DNA of 64,000 nucleotides. It comes from Tritrichomonas musculus. Taxonomy: Eukaryota > Parabasalia > Tritrichomonadida > Tritrichomonadidae. The stretch's first letter is position 1. The number at the start of each line of letters is the position of its first letter. The notes under the pieces were generated by a model. That model saw only the letters and a program-made list of their open reading frames with translations, was not told the origin of the DNA and made no database searches. The translations under genes and the position numbers were made by a program. Positions 1 to 8,786 of the stretch are shown here, in pieces. The stretch spans positions 1 through 64,000 of the forward strand of contig JAPFFF010000016.1 in the NCBI GenBank assembly GCA_039105265.1, given 5' to 3'.

Positions 1-639
1 ATAATGCTTCGTATCGAACGGGTATAAATGTGCTGTTGTAGTTGGGATTTACATCACTAGCATCTTCGATCAAATCAACGGTGCCTGCGATATGACCAAT
101 CGTGTTATCAATCATCCATTTATCACTCAAGGTGAAATATTTATAGGTACCATCGAGTGAGTGAGCTTTGACAACAGGTCTCTCATCACCTTTCAAACTA
201 TAACATTTTCTCAACGCCTCACAAAATGCTAAACGTTTGTCTTCATCATCTCCTATCAACACATCAAATGATATCCTCCTATTCACGTATAACATATATT
301 CGGTCATATATTTTTGGAAATTGCGTTTATTGACAACATCCTTGATTCGTTTCTCATATTGAATTCTCTCATCAGTCTTGGATTGATATAAGTTGATGGG
401 GATGTTTAATATAAGCCTCTCCTCTAATGCGTTGTCGCGAATACTATTTTTATACTGATTACGTTGCTGAACTCGATTGATATGACTCGATTTCAAACAC
501 CTCTCCTATTAATATGCATACTTATCAATCGATTCGATAACTCACCCTTCAACTCTCTCAACGATGCAGTTTTATTAGCGAATCCGGGTAACGATAAGAT
601 ATCTCTTTTGGTGAGTTTACTTAATAATTTATTTTTCAT
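1..639 (-). pseudogene. Protein-primed DNA polymerase B, N-terminal part (element A)
   Basis: Read leftward from 639, the translation begins MKNKLLSKLTKRDILSLPGF. It then matches the start of the element B polymerase (24785-28222) through blocks such as ISFDVLIGDDEDKRLAF and IDNTIGHIAGTVDL. It corresponds to roughly the first 240 residues of a protein of about 1150 aa; the rest lies left of the window. The first 50 residues form the SAP-like domain shared with other element proteins. The gene runs leftward here, opposite to its orientation relative to the structural block in element B. It looks broken within the visible part. Confidence 0.75.
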
Positions 640-701
640 TTATATATCATTAAAAATGGCCCGGTTTCAAAATCAACTCATTTTTTTATCGCGCTATCAA
701 A

Positions 702-1427
702 ATGTCTCACGATAATATCAATATTGACCAATTATTGGAACGCATCAAATTACTTGAGGAGGAGAATGCTAGATTGAAGGCTACCCCTGATCTTGTCGAT
801 GTTGGTTGCAATACAGATGGACGCGGTGATGATGTATGTCCCACCGTTGAAAAGGATGAAGATGCTAAATGGTTCCCCCTCAAGAATTATGAAAACGAGT
901 ATGAGATATTGAACTGCTACCCTTATCCAATTCGTAAGATAGCAACTGGTAGGATTGTTACTGAATTCAAAAATAAAACTAGCGGATACATCCAAGTATC
1001 TCTCAATGGTAGCTGTCAACAAAAACATAGACTTGTTGCACTACAATTCATATATAACGATGACCCTGTAAACAAAACTATCGTCGACCATATAGAGCAG
1101 GATAGGACATATTATCATGTAAAATGTTTACGATGGGTTTCGACTCAAGATAATAATAAAAATAGGAGTTCAACGAGAGGTATTGTATACGAGTATTTTG
1201 ACGATATAGATGAAGATGCAATTGTGGTGAATAAATACGGTGACCACTTATTTGAGAACTATTATTATTTCGATAATAAGTTTTACTATTTCAACGGAGT
1301 ACGTTACAGAGAATTATATATCAAAGAGAATAAATCAGGTGTTCTATTTGTTAGCATGAAGGACACTAAAAATAGAACTGTCAATGTATATGTAAATAGA
1401 TTCAAGAAAATATATAACTTGAATTAG
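702..1427 (+). CDS. HNH endonuclease-like protein with NUMOD4-like and coiled-coil regions (element A)
   Basis: This 241-aa protein has a leucine/charge-rich helix at residues 8-30 (LLERIKLLEEENARLKA). A NUMOD4-like segment follows (YEILNCYPYPIRKIATGRIV, about 68-90), then an HNH_3-type core with HRLVALQF, VDHIEQDR and CLRWVSTQDNNKNRSS (about 108-155). Related copies lie at 28577-29440 (element B) and 43843-44454 (element C), each in a different gap, which fits a free-standing homing-type nuclease. The family cuts DNA and uses the helix/NUMOD parts for target binding. It is transcribed opposite to its neighbours, and its start follows a T-tract and TATCGCGCTATCAAA leader. The function is inferred from motifs. 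Confidence 0.72.
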   Translation: MSHDNINIDQLLERIKLLEEENARLKATPDLVDVGCNTDGRGDDVCPTVEKDEDAKWFPLKNYENEYEILNCYPYPIRKIATGRIVTEFKNKTSGYIQVSLNGSCQQKHRLVALQFIYNDDPVNKTIVDHIEQDRTYYHVKCLRWVSTQDNNKNRSSTRGIVYEYFDDIDEDAIVVNKYGDHLFENYYYFDNKFYYFNGVRYRELYIKENKSGVLFVSMKDTKNRTVNVYVNRFKKIYNLN

Positions 1428-1447
1428 TATTATTTTTGCGGAGCATA

Positions 1448-2452
1448 TTATTTGTTATCCTCAATACTGATAATTCTAACAGGTTTACCATGTATCAATT
1501 CGAGGTTTCGCTTAGTCCTTGCGATTTGTTTAGCAGATTGTGCAAGCTTACCATTATTCTTTATATCTTTAAATATTTTTGAACGTGCATTCGATTCACG
1601 AATCAAGGCTTCCCTAGCGATAGCTTCCTCCTTTTCAGCAACATGCTTCTCCCAGTTAGCTTGTTTTATAGCAGCACGCTTAGCTTTATTCTCCTTTCTA
1701 CGTTGCTTTCTAGCTGCAGCTTTAGAACTTTGAGCAGCTGCTATCAGTGCAGCCTTACGTTGCTTCTTAGACATATAATTTGCAGGTGGCTTGTATGGAT
1801 CATATGATTCAGCCTCCTTCAATAGCCTATTGATTTCCTTCTCCTTATGCTCCTTCTCCCAGTTAGCTTGTTTTATAGCAGCACGCTTAGCTTTATTATC
1901 CTTCTTGCGTTGCTTTCGTTCAACTGCCCTACGAGCTCGTCTAGCTTTATCTTTGATACGTTCATATGCTTCCTGCAATCCCTGATCCGTGATGAGTTGT
2001 CGTCTTTGAGCACGTGCAGCCGCGATGATAGCAGCCTTACGTTGCTTCTTAGACATATAATTTGCAGGTGGTGCGGATGAATCATTAGATGTATATTCTA
2101 TAGCCTTAATATTGGATTTGGGTGGAGCTATCATCTTACGTTTAGTGGGATGAGGTGGTATATATGGTTGTGGATTACTTCGATATTTTTCGACATATTC
2201 CTTAACTTTGTAACCACGTTTCTTTTTGGTATATTGATGAACTCTCGCCCGAACGAAATCCTTGAGTTCGATCAATAAATAATTATATAAACTCTTGAAT
2301 CCAGGCAGTTGAACAATCTCTCCCTTATTTAGACTCAGTACAGTTTTATTCTGGGGTAGGTTGCAACTGGATGAGCCATGCTTCTTGGGAGGTGAGGTCT
2401 TGGGATATGAGTCATCATTTGGATCATAATTGAAGTCATCACTATCACTCAT
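1448..2452 (-). CDS. SAP-like domain protein with basic coiled-coil repeats (element A)
   Basis: This 334-aa, strongly basic protein has an acidic N-terminus, then a SAP-like helical segment (VLSLNKGEIVQLPGFKSLYN...KKKRGYKVKEYVEKY, about residues 38-92) shared with the polymerase N-terminus and with the 7590-8759 product. The rest is Lys/Arg/Ala-rich helix with two copies of a block beginning PPANYMSKKQRKAA, followed by KRAAIKQANWEKE. The composition suggests a nucleic-acid-binding core or packaging protein. No counterpart is seen in element B. The start lies behind an ATTTTTGTTTAA leader. The exact role is unknown. Confidence 0.7.
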   Translation of the reverse strand: MSDSDDFNYDPNDDSYPKTSPPKKHGSSSCNLPQNKTVLSLNKGEIVQLPGFKSLYNYLLIELKDFVRARVHQYTKKKRGYKVKEYVEKYRSNPQPYIPPHPTKRKMIAPPKSNIKAIEYTSNDSSAPPANYMSKKQRKAAIIAAARAQRRQLITDQGLQEAYERIKDKARRARRAVERKQRKKDNKAKRAAIKQANWEKEHKEKEINRLLKEAESYDPYKPPANYMSKKQRKAALIAAAQSSKAAARKQRRKENKAKRAAIKQANWEKHVAEKEEAIAREALIRESNARSKIFKDIKNNGKLAQSAKQIARTKRNLELIHGKPVRIISIEDNK

Positions 2453-2493
2453 TTAAACAAAAATAAAAATATGGTTCGATAAAATGTAATTAT

Positions 2494-2901
2494 TTAATTA
2501 TTACAGTCATCTACTAAGGGTTCATCATCAGGTGTCTCATTAATTGTCTCATTAATTGTCTCATTAACACTACAATCGATATTATCCGCATCTGGGGTAT
2601 CCTCTTCCTCCTCTTCAAGCTCATCAAGATGTTCCTCGACATATCTCCTTAGTATCTCCATTTCATATTTTTTACGTAATCTATATTCACGTTGCTGTTG
2701 GCGTCTAGCAGCTCGTCGCTCGTCATCATTAGCATACTTACATCTTCGCCCACGAGGCTTCTTAGATTCAGGTTCAACAGGTTCATCATCAATGTTATCA
2801 ATCTTATTTAATACATCACTCGATTTCGATTTAACAATTGTCCCGGTGACGGATGGAAGTTGATTAGTAATAGTTGGGCTATCTACTTGCGATTCACTCA
2901 T
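2494..2901 (-). CDS. Small basic AT-hook/bZIP-like protein (element A)
   Basis: I chose the Met at 2901 (MSESQVDSP) over an upstream Met because it follows the usual T-rich leader and matches the start of its element B relative (29492-29776). The protein is about 135 aa: an acidic/polar N-terminus, then KKPRGRRCKY (AT-hook-like), ERRAARRQQQREYRLRKK (bZIP-like basic region), and an acidic tail with three NETI-type repeats. The element B homologue keeps the same RGRKSKY...RRQQQKEYRLRKK core. A DNA-binding regulator or genome-binding protein is plausible; no leucine zipper of normal length is obvious. Confidence 0.65.
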   Translation of the reverse strand: MSESQVDSPTITNQLPSVTGTIVKSKSSDVLNKIDNIDDEPVEPESKKPRGRRCKYANDDERRAARRQQQREYRLRKKYEMEILRRYVEEHLDELEEEEEDTPDADNIDCSVNETINETINETPDDEPLVDDCNN

Positions 2902-2947
2902 TTGCTTATCGAGAAAAAATATTATATAAAAAATAATCGACGCATAT

Positions 2948-3406
2948 TTATACGAAGCAATCATCCTTTATATCGCTATCATCGAATTCAATTTTGAACT
3001 GGTCGCGAATACATTTAATATTATGTTTGTTGACGCATTCAAGAACGTGACATGGATAGTATGGGGTGTCCATATATGTTTGCATTGTGAGTTCTATGAT
3101 AAGGACGTATAGCTTATCCTTACTATCGAATTTGCAGTTGAATGATACTATAATCGAATCCCCAAACAATTTAATGATTTTATTATAGTTGATGAATACA
3201 TTATTTTTCTTATTATTAGATTCGAGTGTGATGAATAAAGGTTTGCAACAATATTTGTCAAACTTATTTTTAAATACTTTCTCCCCCTCGAAATAGATGA
3301 CAGCCTTTACAAACTTGTTGTTCTTATATGTATCATTGATAAATGAAACGAGCTTGGTTGGTGAGTAGAAGTTATTGTTAGTGTCTACGATTGAATCAAC
3401 AGACAT
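2948..3406 (-). CDS. Unknown protein, 152 aa (element A)
   Basis: A 152-aa reading frame begins MSVDSIVDTNNNFYSP behind an ATTTTATTTTTTATCC leader. It mixes beta-prone segments (KAVIYFEGEKVF, SIIVSFNCKF, KLYVLIIELTMQ) with a Cys-containing C-terminus (YYPCHVLECVNKHNIKC). I recognise no family and see no counterpart in elements B-D. The position in the element A array and the typical leader support a real gene. Confidence 0.55.
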   Translation of the reverse strand: MSVDSIVDTNNNFYSPTKLVSFINDTYKNNKFVKAVIYFEGEKVFKNKFDKYCCKPLFITLESNNKKNNVFINYNKIIKLFGDSIIVSFNCKFDSKDKLYVLIIELTMQTYMDTPYYPCHVLECVNKHNIKCIRDQFKIEFDDSDIKDDCFV

Positions 3407-3899
3407 TTATATTAGGATAAAAAATAAAATAATTTTGGACATGTGATATAAAAAATATTTTTGAAAAATTTTGGGTATATATAGCGAGCAGGAACTGCGT
3501 TCTATATGTATGATGGAATATAATTGGAACAGTTTAAATAGTAAATCGAAAACATATATGTGTTAGCGCTAACTGGTATAGTTGTTGGATCATGAAGCAT
3601 GTCTCCCAGCTTCGGCGGCAGGCATGAGTTCGATTCGCTGCCATACCGATTTTTCGTATTATTTTCGGTCCATATTTGTGATAGAGCCCTAGCGAACTAA
3701 ACACCTTGTGGTAAGCTATTACTTGTGGATTATGGATAATACGAAGCATTGTCGGCAATGCAAACCCAAACCAGCTCCTGTAATTGGATGCAGATATTTT
3801 CCTTGGGGGATTGATATATAATCCCGGGTACGTATGTTGGTTCCTCGAGAGAATGCATTACGCATCCAATTATGGGGGTTGGTTTTTGCATTTTTATTT
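3407..3899. repeat. Gap with a long imperfect hairpin (3760-3889)
   Basis: No convincing gene is seen here. A 32-nt arm at 3760-3791 (GCAAACCCAAACC...ATTGGATGC) is the imperfect reverse complement of 3862-3889 (GCATCCAATTATGG...TTTTTGC). The 70-nt loop holds a smaller GGGGGATT/AATCCCGG pairing, so the stretch can fold into a foldback of about 130 bp. It sits between the start of the 2948-3406 gene and the end of the 3900-4430 gene, so it could act at RNA 3' ends or be a small inserted palindrome. Confidence 0.6.
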
Positions 3900-4430
3900 T
3901 TACATATTGATGCAGTATTTGAGACATAAATGGTATACGTTAACGAGTTCGTTATACTCCTTATTGTAGACCTGCTTGAAATCAGTTACAATTTCTCCAT
4001 TCTCATTAACAATTTTGATAGCTTCTATTTTACGAATTGGATTAGCTTTAGTTGCACAACATTTAATATCTTCATCCAGATATATATCTACCTGTTCAGT
4101 ATGGATTGCTGCCTTGATAATATTTTGTAAAGCCGACATGGGAACAATGATACAATTTTTGGAGATGAGATTACTTAATAACGCCTTATCTTGATTCAAT
4201 AATATTTGTGCATATGATTCTAATATAACAGTCCTCACATCCATGCCCTCAGCGGATGATACTGGTTGCTCCTCATCGATATCTCTCGTAATGACGATAT
4301 CCTCCTTGCCATCATCCCTCTTATTAATGATGATATTATTATTAATATTAGATGTTGATTGCGATGCAGCTGATGGTTCTAATGAAACGTTTGCATTGAT
4401 ACCTGCATTAGCATTCCTCTTCCTAATCAT
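3900..4430 (-). CDS. Conserved Polinton core protein of unknown function, NCIIVP/KAN family (element A)
   Basis: This 176-aa protein is closely related to 29808-30332 (B) and more distantly to 41841-42473 (D). The N-terminus is polar and low-complexity (SASQSTSNINNNIIINKRDD). The conserved C-terminal domain holds LLSNLISKNCIIVP, a Cys-containing DEDIKCCATKANPIR block and a final NKEYNELVNVYHLCLKYC helix. It lies downstream of the KilA-N gene. Retention in three lineages suggests an important virion or replication role, but I know no named family for it. Confidence 0.72.
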   Translation of the reverse strand: MIRKRNANAGINANVSLEPSAASQSTSNINNNIIINKRDDGKEDIVITRDIDEEQPVSSAEGMDVRTVILESYAQILLNQDKALLSNLISKNCIIVPMSALQNIIKAAIHTEQVDIYLDEDIKCCATKANPIRKIEAIKIVNENGEIVTDFKQVYNKEYNELVNVYHLCLKYCINM

Positions 4431-4448
4431 TTCCCCAAAAATAAAATA

Positions 4449-4646
4449 TTATAAACCATGTGATTTCTCAATAATGTATATAATATCCTTCAAATCATTT
4501 GGTAAATTTGGTCTATCTTGAATAATATCTAGGTCGCAGCAATTTTGCTGTGACGATAATTCATCACGTTTTTCATATAATTTTTCGGGTGGTAGAATTC
4601 TACCAGTCGCACTTTCGAGGAATTCTTGAGACGAATCGCATTGCAA
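4449..4646 (-). repeat. Partial duplicate of the neighbouring KilA-N gene
   Basis: The 65-codon frame carries blocks found in the adjacent KilA-N protein: ESATGRILPPEKLYE versus ENGSGRILPDQKLYE, and DRPNLPNDLKD versus DRPNLPNDLKG. The GRIL codons contain the palindrome GGTAGAATTCTACC in both copies. A 24-nt string ATGTGATTTC...GTATAT is also shared by 4457-4480 and 5500-5523, one on each side of the KilA-N gene. This is a local duplication scar, not an independent gene. Confidence 0.7.
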
Positions 4647-4660
4647 AAATATAATATTAT

Positions 4661-5425
4661 TTAAAGATGCATATTTTTAAAATATTCTTCAATAGCTTTG
4701 TGAAACTCTTCTAGACATGATTTGTTAATGATGATATCAGTACTGCCAACTCTAACATCATCACCTTTGAACAATGCTCGTGCTAATCGTTTGATATCTT
4801 CATTAGGAGTCATCGCAATGGGTAGGTCATCAACATATATCCATCGCTTCTTCTCATCTTGATAAATCTTACTGACTTGCCTCCATGAATGCTTGTTGCG
4901 ACGAACGAGATGAAGCACTACAAAGTTCCTATTTTTAGGAAGTTCTTCAAGCCATATCATATACCTGTAGCTATGTTTGTGGTCTTTAGGAACAGCTCTC
5001 GGGGTAAGGTCATTGATTTTGTTAACCATCTGCTCGCGTTGCTGAGAAGCTAGTGAATCCAATAATTGCATGACATCCCATGCATATGATGGTGATGCCC
5101 ACATTGCAATATGATTGACCAGCAATCGGTGAACATACATACCCTTCAAATCATTAGGTAAATTGGGTCTATCTTCATACAATTTCTGGTCTGGTAGAAT
5201 TCTACCAGACCCATTTTCGAGCAATTCCTGTGTTGATTTGTTATCAAACCAATGGCGAAGCTGTTTCTTGGAATTACATGCAGCAAGAATGCTTTGAGCT
5301 TGGTACATATCATCTTTGATTGAATGTATCAAACGAAGCTTCTCATTATACTGAATATATTCGTAGTCATCATTGATTGATTCAACAACGGCTAACATTG
5401 ATGTGTTAGTACCTGTTGAGTTCAT
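4661..5425 (-). CDS. KilA-N domain protein (element A)
   Basis: In this 254-aa protein, residues about 50-130 read like a KilA-N DNA-binding domain: a KKQLRHWFDNKSTQELLE helix, then GMYVHRLLVNHIAMWASPSY, which matches the family's G-YVHP-LI--IA-W-SP signature. The C-terminal half (YRYMIWLEELP, FVVLHLVRRNKHSWRQVSK, MTPNEDIKRLARALF) resembles domains that often follow KilA-N in large DNA virus proteins. KilA-N proteins are common in phages, large DNA viruses and Polinton-rich trichomonad genomes. A regulatory or DNA-binding role is inferred. No copy is seen in element B. Confidence 0.82.
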   Translation of the reverse strand: MNSTGTNTSMLAVVESINDDYEYIQYNEKLRLIHSIKDDMYQAQSILAACNSKKQLRHWFDNKSTQELLENGSGRILPDQKLYEDRPNLPNDLKGMYVHRLLVNHIAMWASPSYAWDVMQLLDSLASQQREQMVNKINDLTPRAVPKDHKHSYRYMIWLEELPKNRNFVVLHLVRRNKHSWRQVSKIYQDEKKRWIYVDDLPIAMTPNEDIKRLARALFKGDDVRVGSTDIIINKSCLEEFHKAIEEYFKNMHL

Positions 5426-5510
5426 TTCTAAGTGGATAAAAAAATAAATTGATTTGAAAACTCGTCAGTTTATGAGTTCGCCTCCTACTACCTATAAACA
5501 ATGTGATTTC

Positions 5511-5939
5511 TCAATAATGTATATTTTTGAACCTGATATTAGCCGGCTTATTATATATCAAATTTGCCTTATCTCTCTCATTAGCCAATCCTTGAATCGC
5601 TGCCAGGTCTTGAGGTCTATTCAAATATGGTGGTAGCAATGGAGGAGGTCGTGTTGTCGCATTGTTCAAATAATGCATCCCATCAGTCATACTCACGGGA
5701 GGCTCATTTTGAGTAAGCGTCATATGCTCATCAGTTGGAGGTGGTCTAACTGGATAGTGTGGCATATTTTTCGTAGGTGGTCGATTGATGTGAGGATTGA
5801 ATGTGACCGCATAAGTATTATCATTTGAATATATACCATAATGATTATACTCAACATCTTCGTTGGTAGTGGTGGATTCATTATACATACATCCAGTTGT
5901 ACCGATGGTTGTTGAATTCGGGTTTTTATACTTATTCAT
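5511..5939 (-). CDS. MNKY-type proline-rich conserved protein (element A)
   Basis: This 142-aa protein begins MNKYKNPNSTTIG. It has a conserved block YNHYGIYSNDNTYAVTFNP followed by Pro-rich repeats (NRPPTK, VRPPPTDEH, TRPPPLLPPYLNRP). It is related to 30356-30784 (B) and to the fragment at 44978-45168 (C). It always lies on the downstream side of the capsid gene, directly or one or two genes away. The Pro-rich, likely extended structure suggests a virion-associated or scaffold-type protein. No named family is recognised. Confidence 0.7.
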   Translation of the reverse strand: MNKYKNPNSTTIGTTGCMYNESTTTNEDVEYNHYGIYSNDNTYAVTFNPHINRPPTKNMPHYPVRPPPTDEHMTLTQNEPPVSMTDGMHYLNNATTRPPPLLPPYLNRPQDLAAIQGLANERDKANLIYNKPANIRFKNIHY

Positions 5940-5989
5940 TTATTATGCAAATAAACAAAAATAATGTGTTGTATTGTTTGAAAATTTAC

Positions 5990-7567
5990 TCATGGTGTAG
6001 TTAAATCATAGTTACCAATACGAACCAATGGAGGCATACCATTTGGTTGAACTAATATACTAATCGAGGCATCATATAATAAGCAGAAAAGTGGGTTGGC
6101 ATCTACACTCTTCGCAAATGAACCTTCAGTCGCACTTTGAGTAATATTCATTTCAAAATTGATAGGTGATAGCGAAGTGAGTCCCTGTTGATATGTATTA
6201 TCAGTTTCTGTTGGGAGACCAATGAAAAACGATGACCTGTCGTCACTATAATAACCAGTCGTTGAGTTAAATGAATATGAATTGGTTAGCGATCTGACGA
6301 CCTCTTTATTGAAACCACTCTGCTCACCATTCATGTTCATTGCATTCTGGCAATATTCCAAGAATTCGGGGTACTCTTCAGTTGTACCAAATGGTCGCGA
6401 AGGTATGTTGCCATATCCACCCGCATTAATGTAGAATGATTTGAATAATGGATTCTTGAAAACAGTTTTATCAGTATTACGCAACGGGAATAAACAAAAT
6501 ATACTATCAACAAATCTTGGAGTGATAGTACAGGTGGTCTTATCATTAGGTTGCTCGAGTTTATTAGTTGTCGTGTATACAGATAATGTTTGTGTAGGAA
6601 ATGTTAACGGGTGAGATGGATCACTATATCGTTGAACCAATGAGTTATAAACACTCTCACTAATTCCAAAACATGGGATAATACTGAGGCAATCCTTGAC
6701 CTCATACCATATAACATTACTTGTTCTATCAGCATTATTTAATGTATATAATCCATTAGCGGTTGTAGATGTCGCCCAACATCTTATTGGATTACCTATT
6801 TGCTTGAATTCTGTCGTGACGGGATGAAATGTATATTTTGAATACTTACCAGGATTATTGATCAAATTTTCATCAGGTCCACATGGACAATATACTAGTC
6901 CCGCGCATGAGAAATATAATCGCAGTTCTATTTTGCCTGCAAACGCTGGGAGATATTTAATGTTAGATATCGGCAAGAATCTTCTCAAATCTATCTTCAA
7001 ATTAATCGTACCAGTAGCTTCGGTCCTATCTTTAGTCCAGTAAACTACGAAACCGCAGCGGCACCCTTCATTCTGTCTCCATACATCTTTATGCCTAGTT
7101 TTCGAATAAATATCTGCCCTCTTCGTGGTTTCGTTGGAACAACAAGCTGTAAGAAATGATTCTTCACAGCCATAATTTTGTGTATATATGGTGATACCAT
7201 TTGCTACAATTTCATACTTCTCAATAGCATCACGTGCATCTTTAAATCCATACCATATATTATTGAAACTATAATCGCCAACATTTGCTGTATCTATCTT
7301 ATCATCGATATTAACTTTAATCTCCATCGTTGCCTTAATGAATCCGTTGTATAAATCAGCCGTGTTGTGAGTATTTGGTGATATGATTACAGATGTATAC
7401 GAGCCACTTTTGATTGGGGGCGATGGTCCATAACTCGTCTGTGGGTTGATCGAATATTGTTTATTAGTATCACTCATCGCAATGCAATTATCGACGGTAT
7501 CAAAATATGAGGCTATCTGGGTGCATGCATCCGCAGATGTTTGCATAATCACTTCATTGTTCAACAT
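5990..7567 (-). CDS. Major capsid protein candidate (double jelly-roll type), element A
   Basis: At 525 aa, this is the best candidate for the major capsid protein: the length is right, it is beta-rich without signal peptide or catalytic motifs, and it is the most conserved structural gene across A, B and C. Shared blocks include EKYEIVANGITIYTQN, EESFLTACC, IDLRRFLPISNIKYLPAFAGKIELRL and a C-terminal SISILVQPNGMPPLVRIGNY. The LPAFAGKIELRL type of strand pattern is familiar from double jelly-roll capsids. It would form the shell hexamers. The assignment is by context and pattern, without a structure. Confidence 0.72.
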   Translation of the reverse strand: MLNNEVIMQTSADACTQIASYFDTVDNCIAMSDTNKQYSINPQTSYGPSPPIKSGSYTSVIISPNTHNTADLYNGFIKATMEIKVNIDDKIDTANVGDYSFNNIWYGFKDARDAIEKYEIVANGITIYTQNYGCEESFLTACCSNETTKRADIYSKTRHKDVWRQNEGCRCGFVVYWTKDRTEATGTINLKIDLRRFLPISNIKYLPAFAGKIELRLYFSCAGLVYCPCGPDENLINNPGKYSKYTFHPVTTEFKQIGNPIRCWATSTTANGLYTLNNADRTSNVIWYEVKDCLSIIPCFGISESVYNSLVQRYSDPSHPLTFPTQTLSVYTTTNKLEQPNDKTTCTITPRFVDSIFCLFPLRNTDKTVFKNPLFKSFYINAGGYGNIPSRPFGTTEEYPEFLEYCQNAMNMNGEQSGFNKEVVRSLTNSYSFNSTTGYYSDDRSSFFIGLPTETDNTYQQGLTSLSPINFEMNITQSATEGSFAKSVDANPLFCLLYDASISILVQPNGMPPLVRIGNYDLTTP

Positions 7568-7589
7568 TACTTTTTATATAATAAAAAAA

Positions 7590-8759
7590 TTACTTCTTTC
7601 GTCTTCTCGATTTCTTGGTTTCACTTTTCTCAGCAATATAAGCTTTCTTCTTTTTATTAACGTAATCAATATTATTACGTAACCTATTTATTTCATTTTG
7701 CAATTCTGTAGCGTATCGCTCATCATCTTTATATGGAGCATATGTCTTTTCCAACTCAATAATCCTCTTCTCACTAAGTAATATTTCTTTATCAAATTGT
7801 TCCTCACGTGATAAATCTGCAGTAGGTACATTTAATAGTTTCTTCTCACGTCGTCGCTTTGACCTCATCTCACGATTGGCTGCCTTTTGCTCATCTGATA
7901 ACTTGGGTTTGGGTTTTCTAGCTCGCTTACGTTTATTTTTATCCTCCTCGACTAATTTGTTAATCTCATTTTCCATCTGCTGTCTACGTTCACGTAGTTT
8001 CTCGAGCTTATTATAATATTTAGCTTCAAACTCATCATCACTCAATTCAACGAAATTCTTCTTGAGTTTAGCTATCTCAGCAGTATGTTGTTTAACAGCG
8101 TTCCTGGTCTCATTTAATTCATCCTCGGTTAACGCATCAGCATTATTATTCAAATCATATTCATAATCTTTCAGTTCATACAATAACTGTCTCAATTTAT
8201 TATCAACATATAAATAATCATCCATTTCTTCTTGCAATGCTTTGATTTCATTAATAACAGTTTTCAATTCAGGTTTATTATATTTATCGCTAAGCAATTT
8301 TAGTATATTATCCTCGTAATTATTTATATAGTGTATACATTCATCAACACCTGGTTCAGCTGCTGGATTCAATTTCGCCTTCTCCAATAATTTTGTATAC
8401 TCATCCATATCTTGTTTGTATCCTTTAATCTTTGCGTCAATATCAGCTTTACTCAATTTGCGATTAGATTTAGTAGGTTGTTTAATCTGTGCGTTAGTAT
8501 CAGCTTTACTCAATTTGCGATTAGATTTAGTAGGTTGTTTAATCGATGTATCTATTTGAATAGAATCCAATTTGTGTTTCTTGCAATAATCTAAATAATC
8601 ATTAACGCGAACACCACGTTTGAATATATTTGTTTTCACGAGATGAGCACGCAATATATTTTTCAAATTTGGTAACAATATTTTATTCAATCCAGCGAAC
8701 CCAGGTAGTTGAAGTATATCTTTCTTAGTTAGTTGGGAAATAAGTTTATTTGAAGTCAT
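7590..8759 (-). CDS. SAP-like domain coiled-coil protein (element A)
   Basis: This 389-aa protein opens with the shared SAP-like segment (LISQLTKKDILQLPGF...FKRGVRVNDYLDYCKKH, about residues 5-65). A direct repeat of IKQPTKSNRKLSKAD follows, then long charged coiled coil, and a Lys/Arg-rich tail ending KSRRRKK. It is placed directly upstream of the capsid gene. The N-terminus plus basic tail suggests binding to the element genome, possibly as an internal core protein. No counterpart lies at the same place in element B. Confidence 0.68.
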   Translation of the reverse strand: MTSNKLISQLTKKDILQLPGFAGLNKILLPNLKNILRAHLVKTNIFKRGVRVNDYLDYCKKHKLDSIQIDTSIKQPTKSNRKLSKADTNAQIKQPTKSNRKLSKADIDAKIKGYKQDMDEYTKLLEKAKLNPAAEPGVDECIHYINNYEDNILKLLSDKYNKPELKTVINEIKALQEEMDDYLYVDNKLRQLLYELKDYEYDLNNNADALTEDELNETRNAVKQHTAEIAKLKKNFVELSDDEFEAKYYNKLEKLRERRQQMENEINKLVEEDKNKRKRARKPKPKLSDEQKAANREMRSKRRREKKLLNVPTADLSREEQFDKEILLSEKRIIELEKTYAPYKDDERYATELQNEINRLRNNIDYVNKKKKAYIAEKSETKKSRRRKK

Positions 8760-8786
8760 TTAATGAAATAAAAAATAATCACTTAA

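Noticed and set aside
3555-3645. tRNA-like stretch with a B-box-like GAGTTCGATTC and GGTATAG...CCATACC ends
   Set aside because: Acceptor-like ends pair 6 of 7, but the D and T stems do not form, and no anticodon arm is convincing. At most a tRNA relic.
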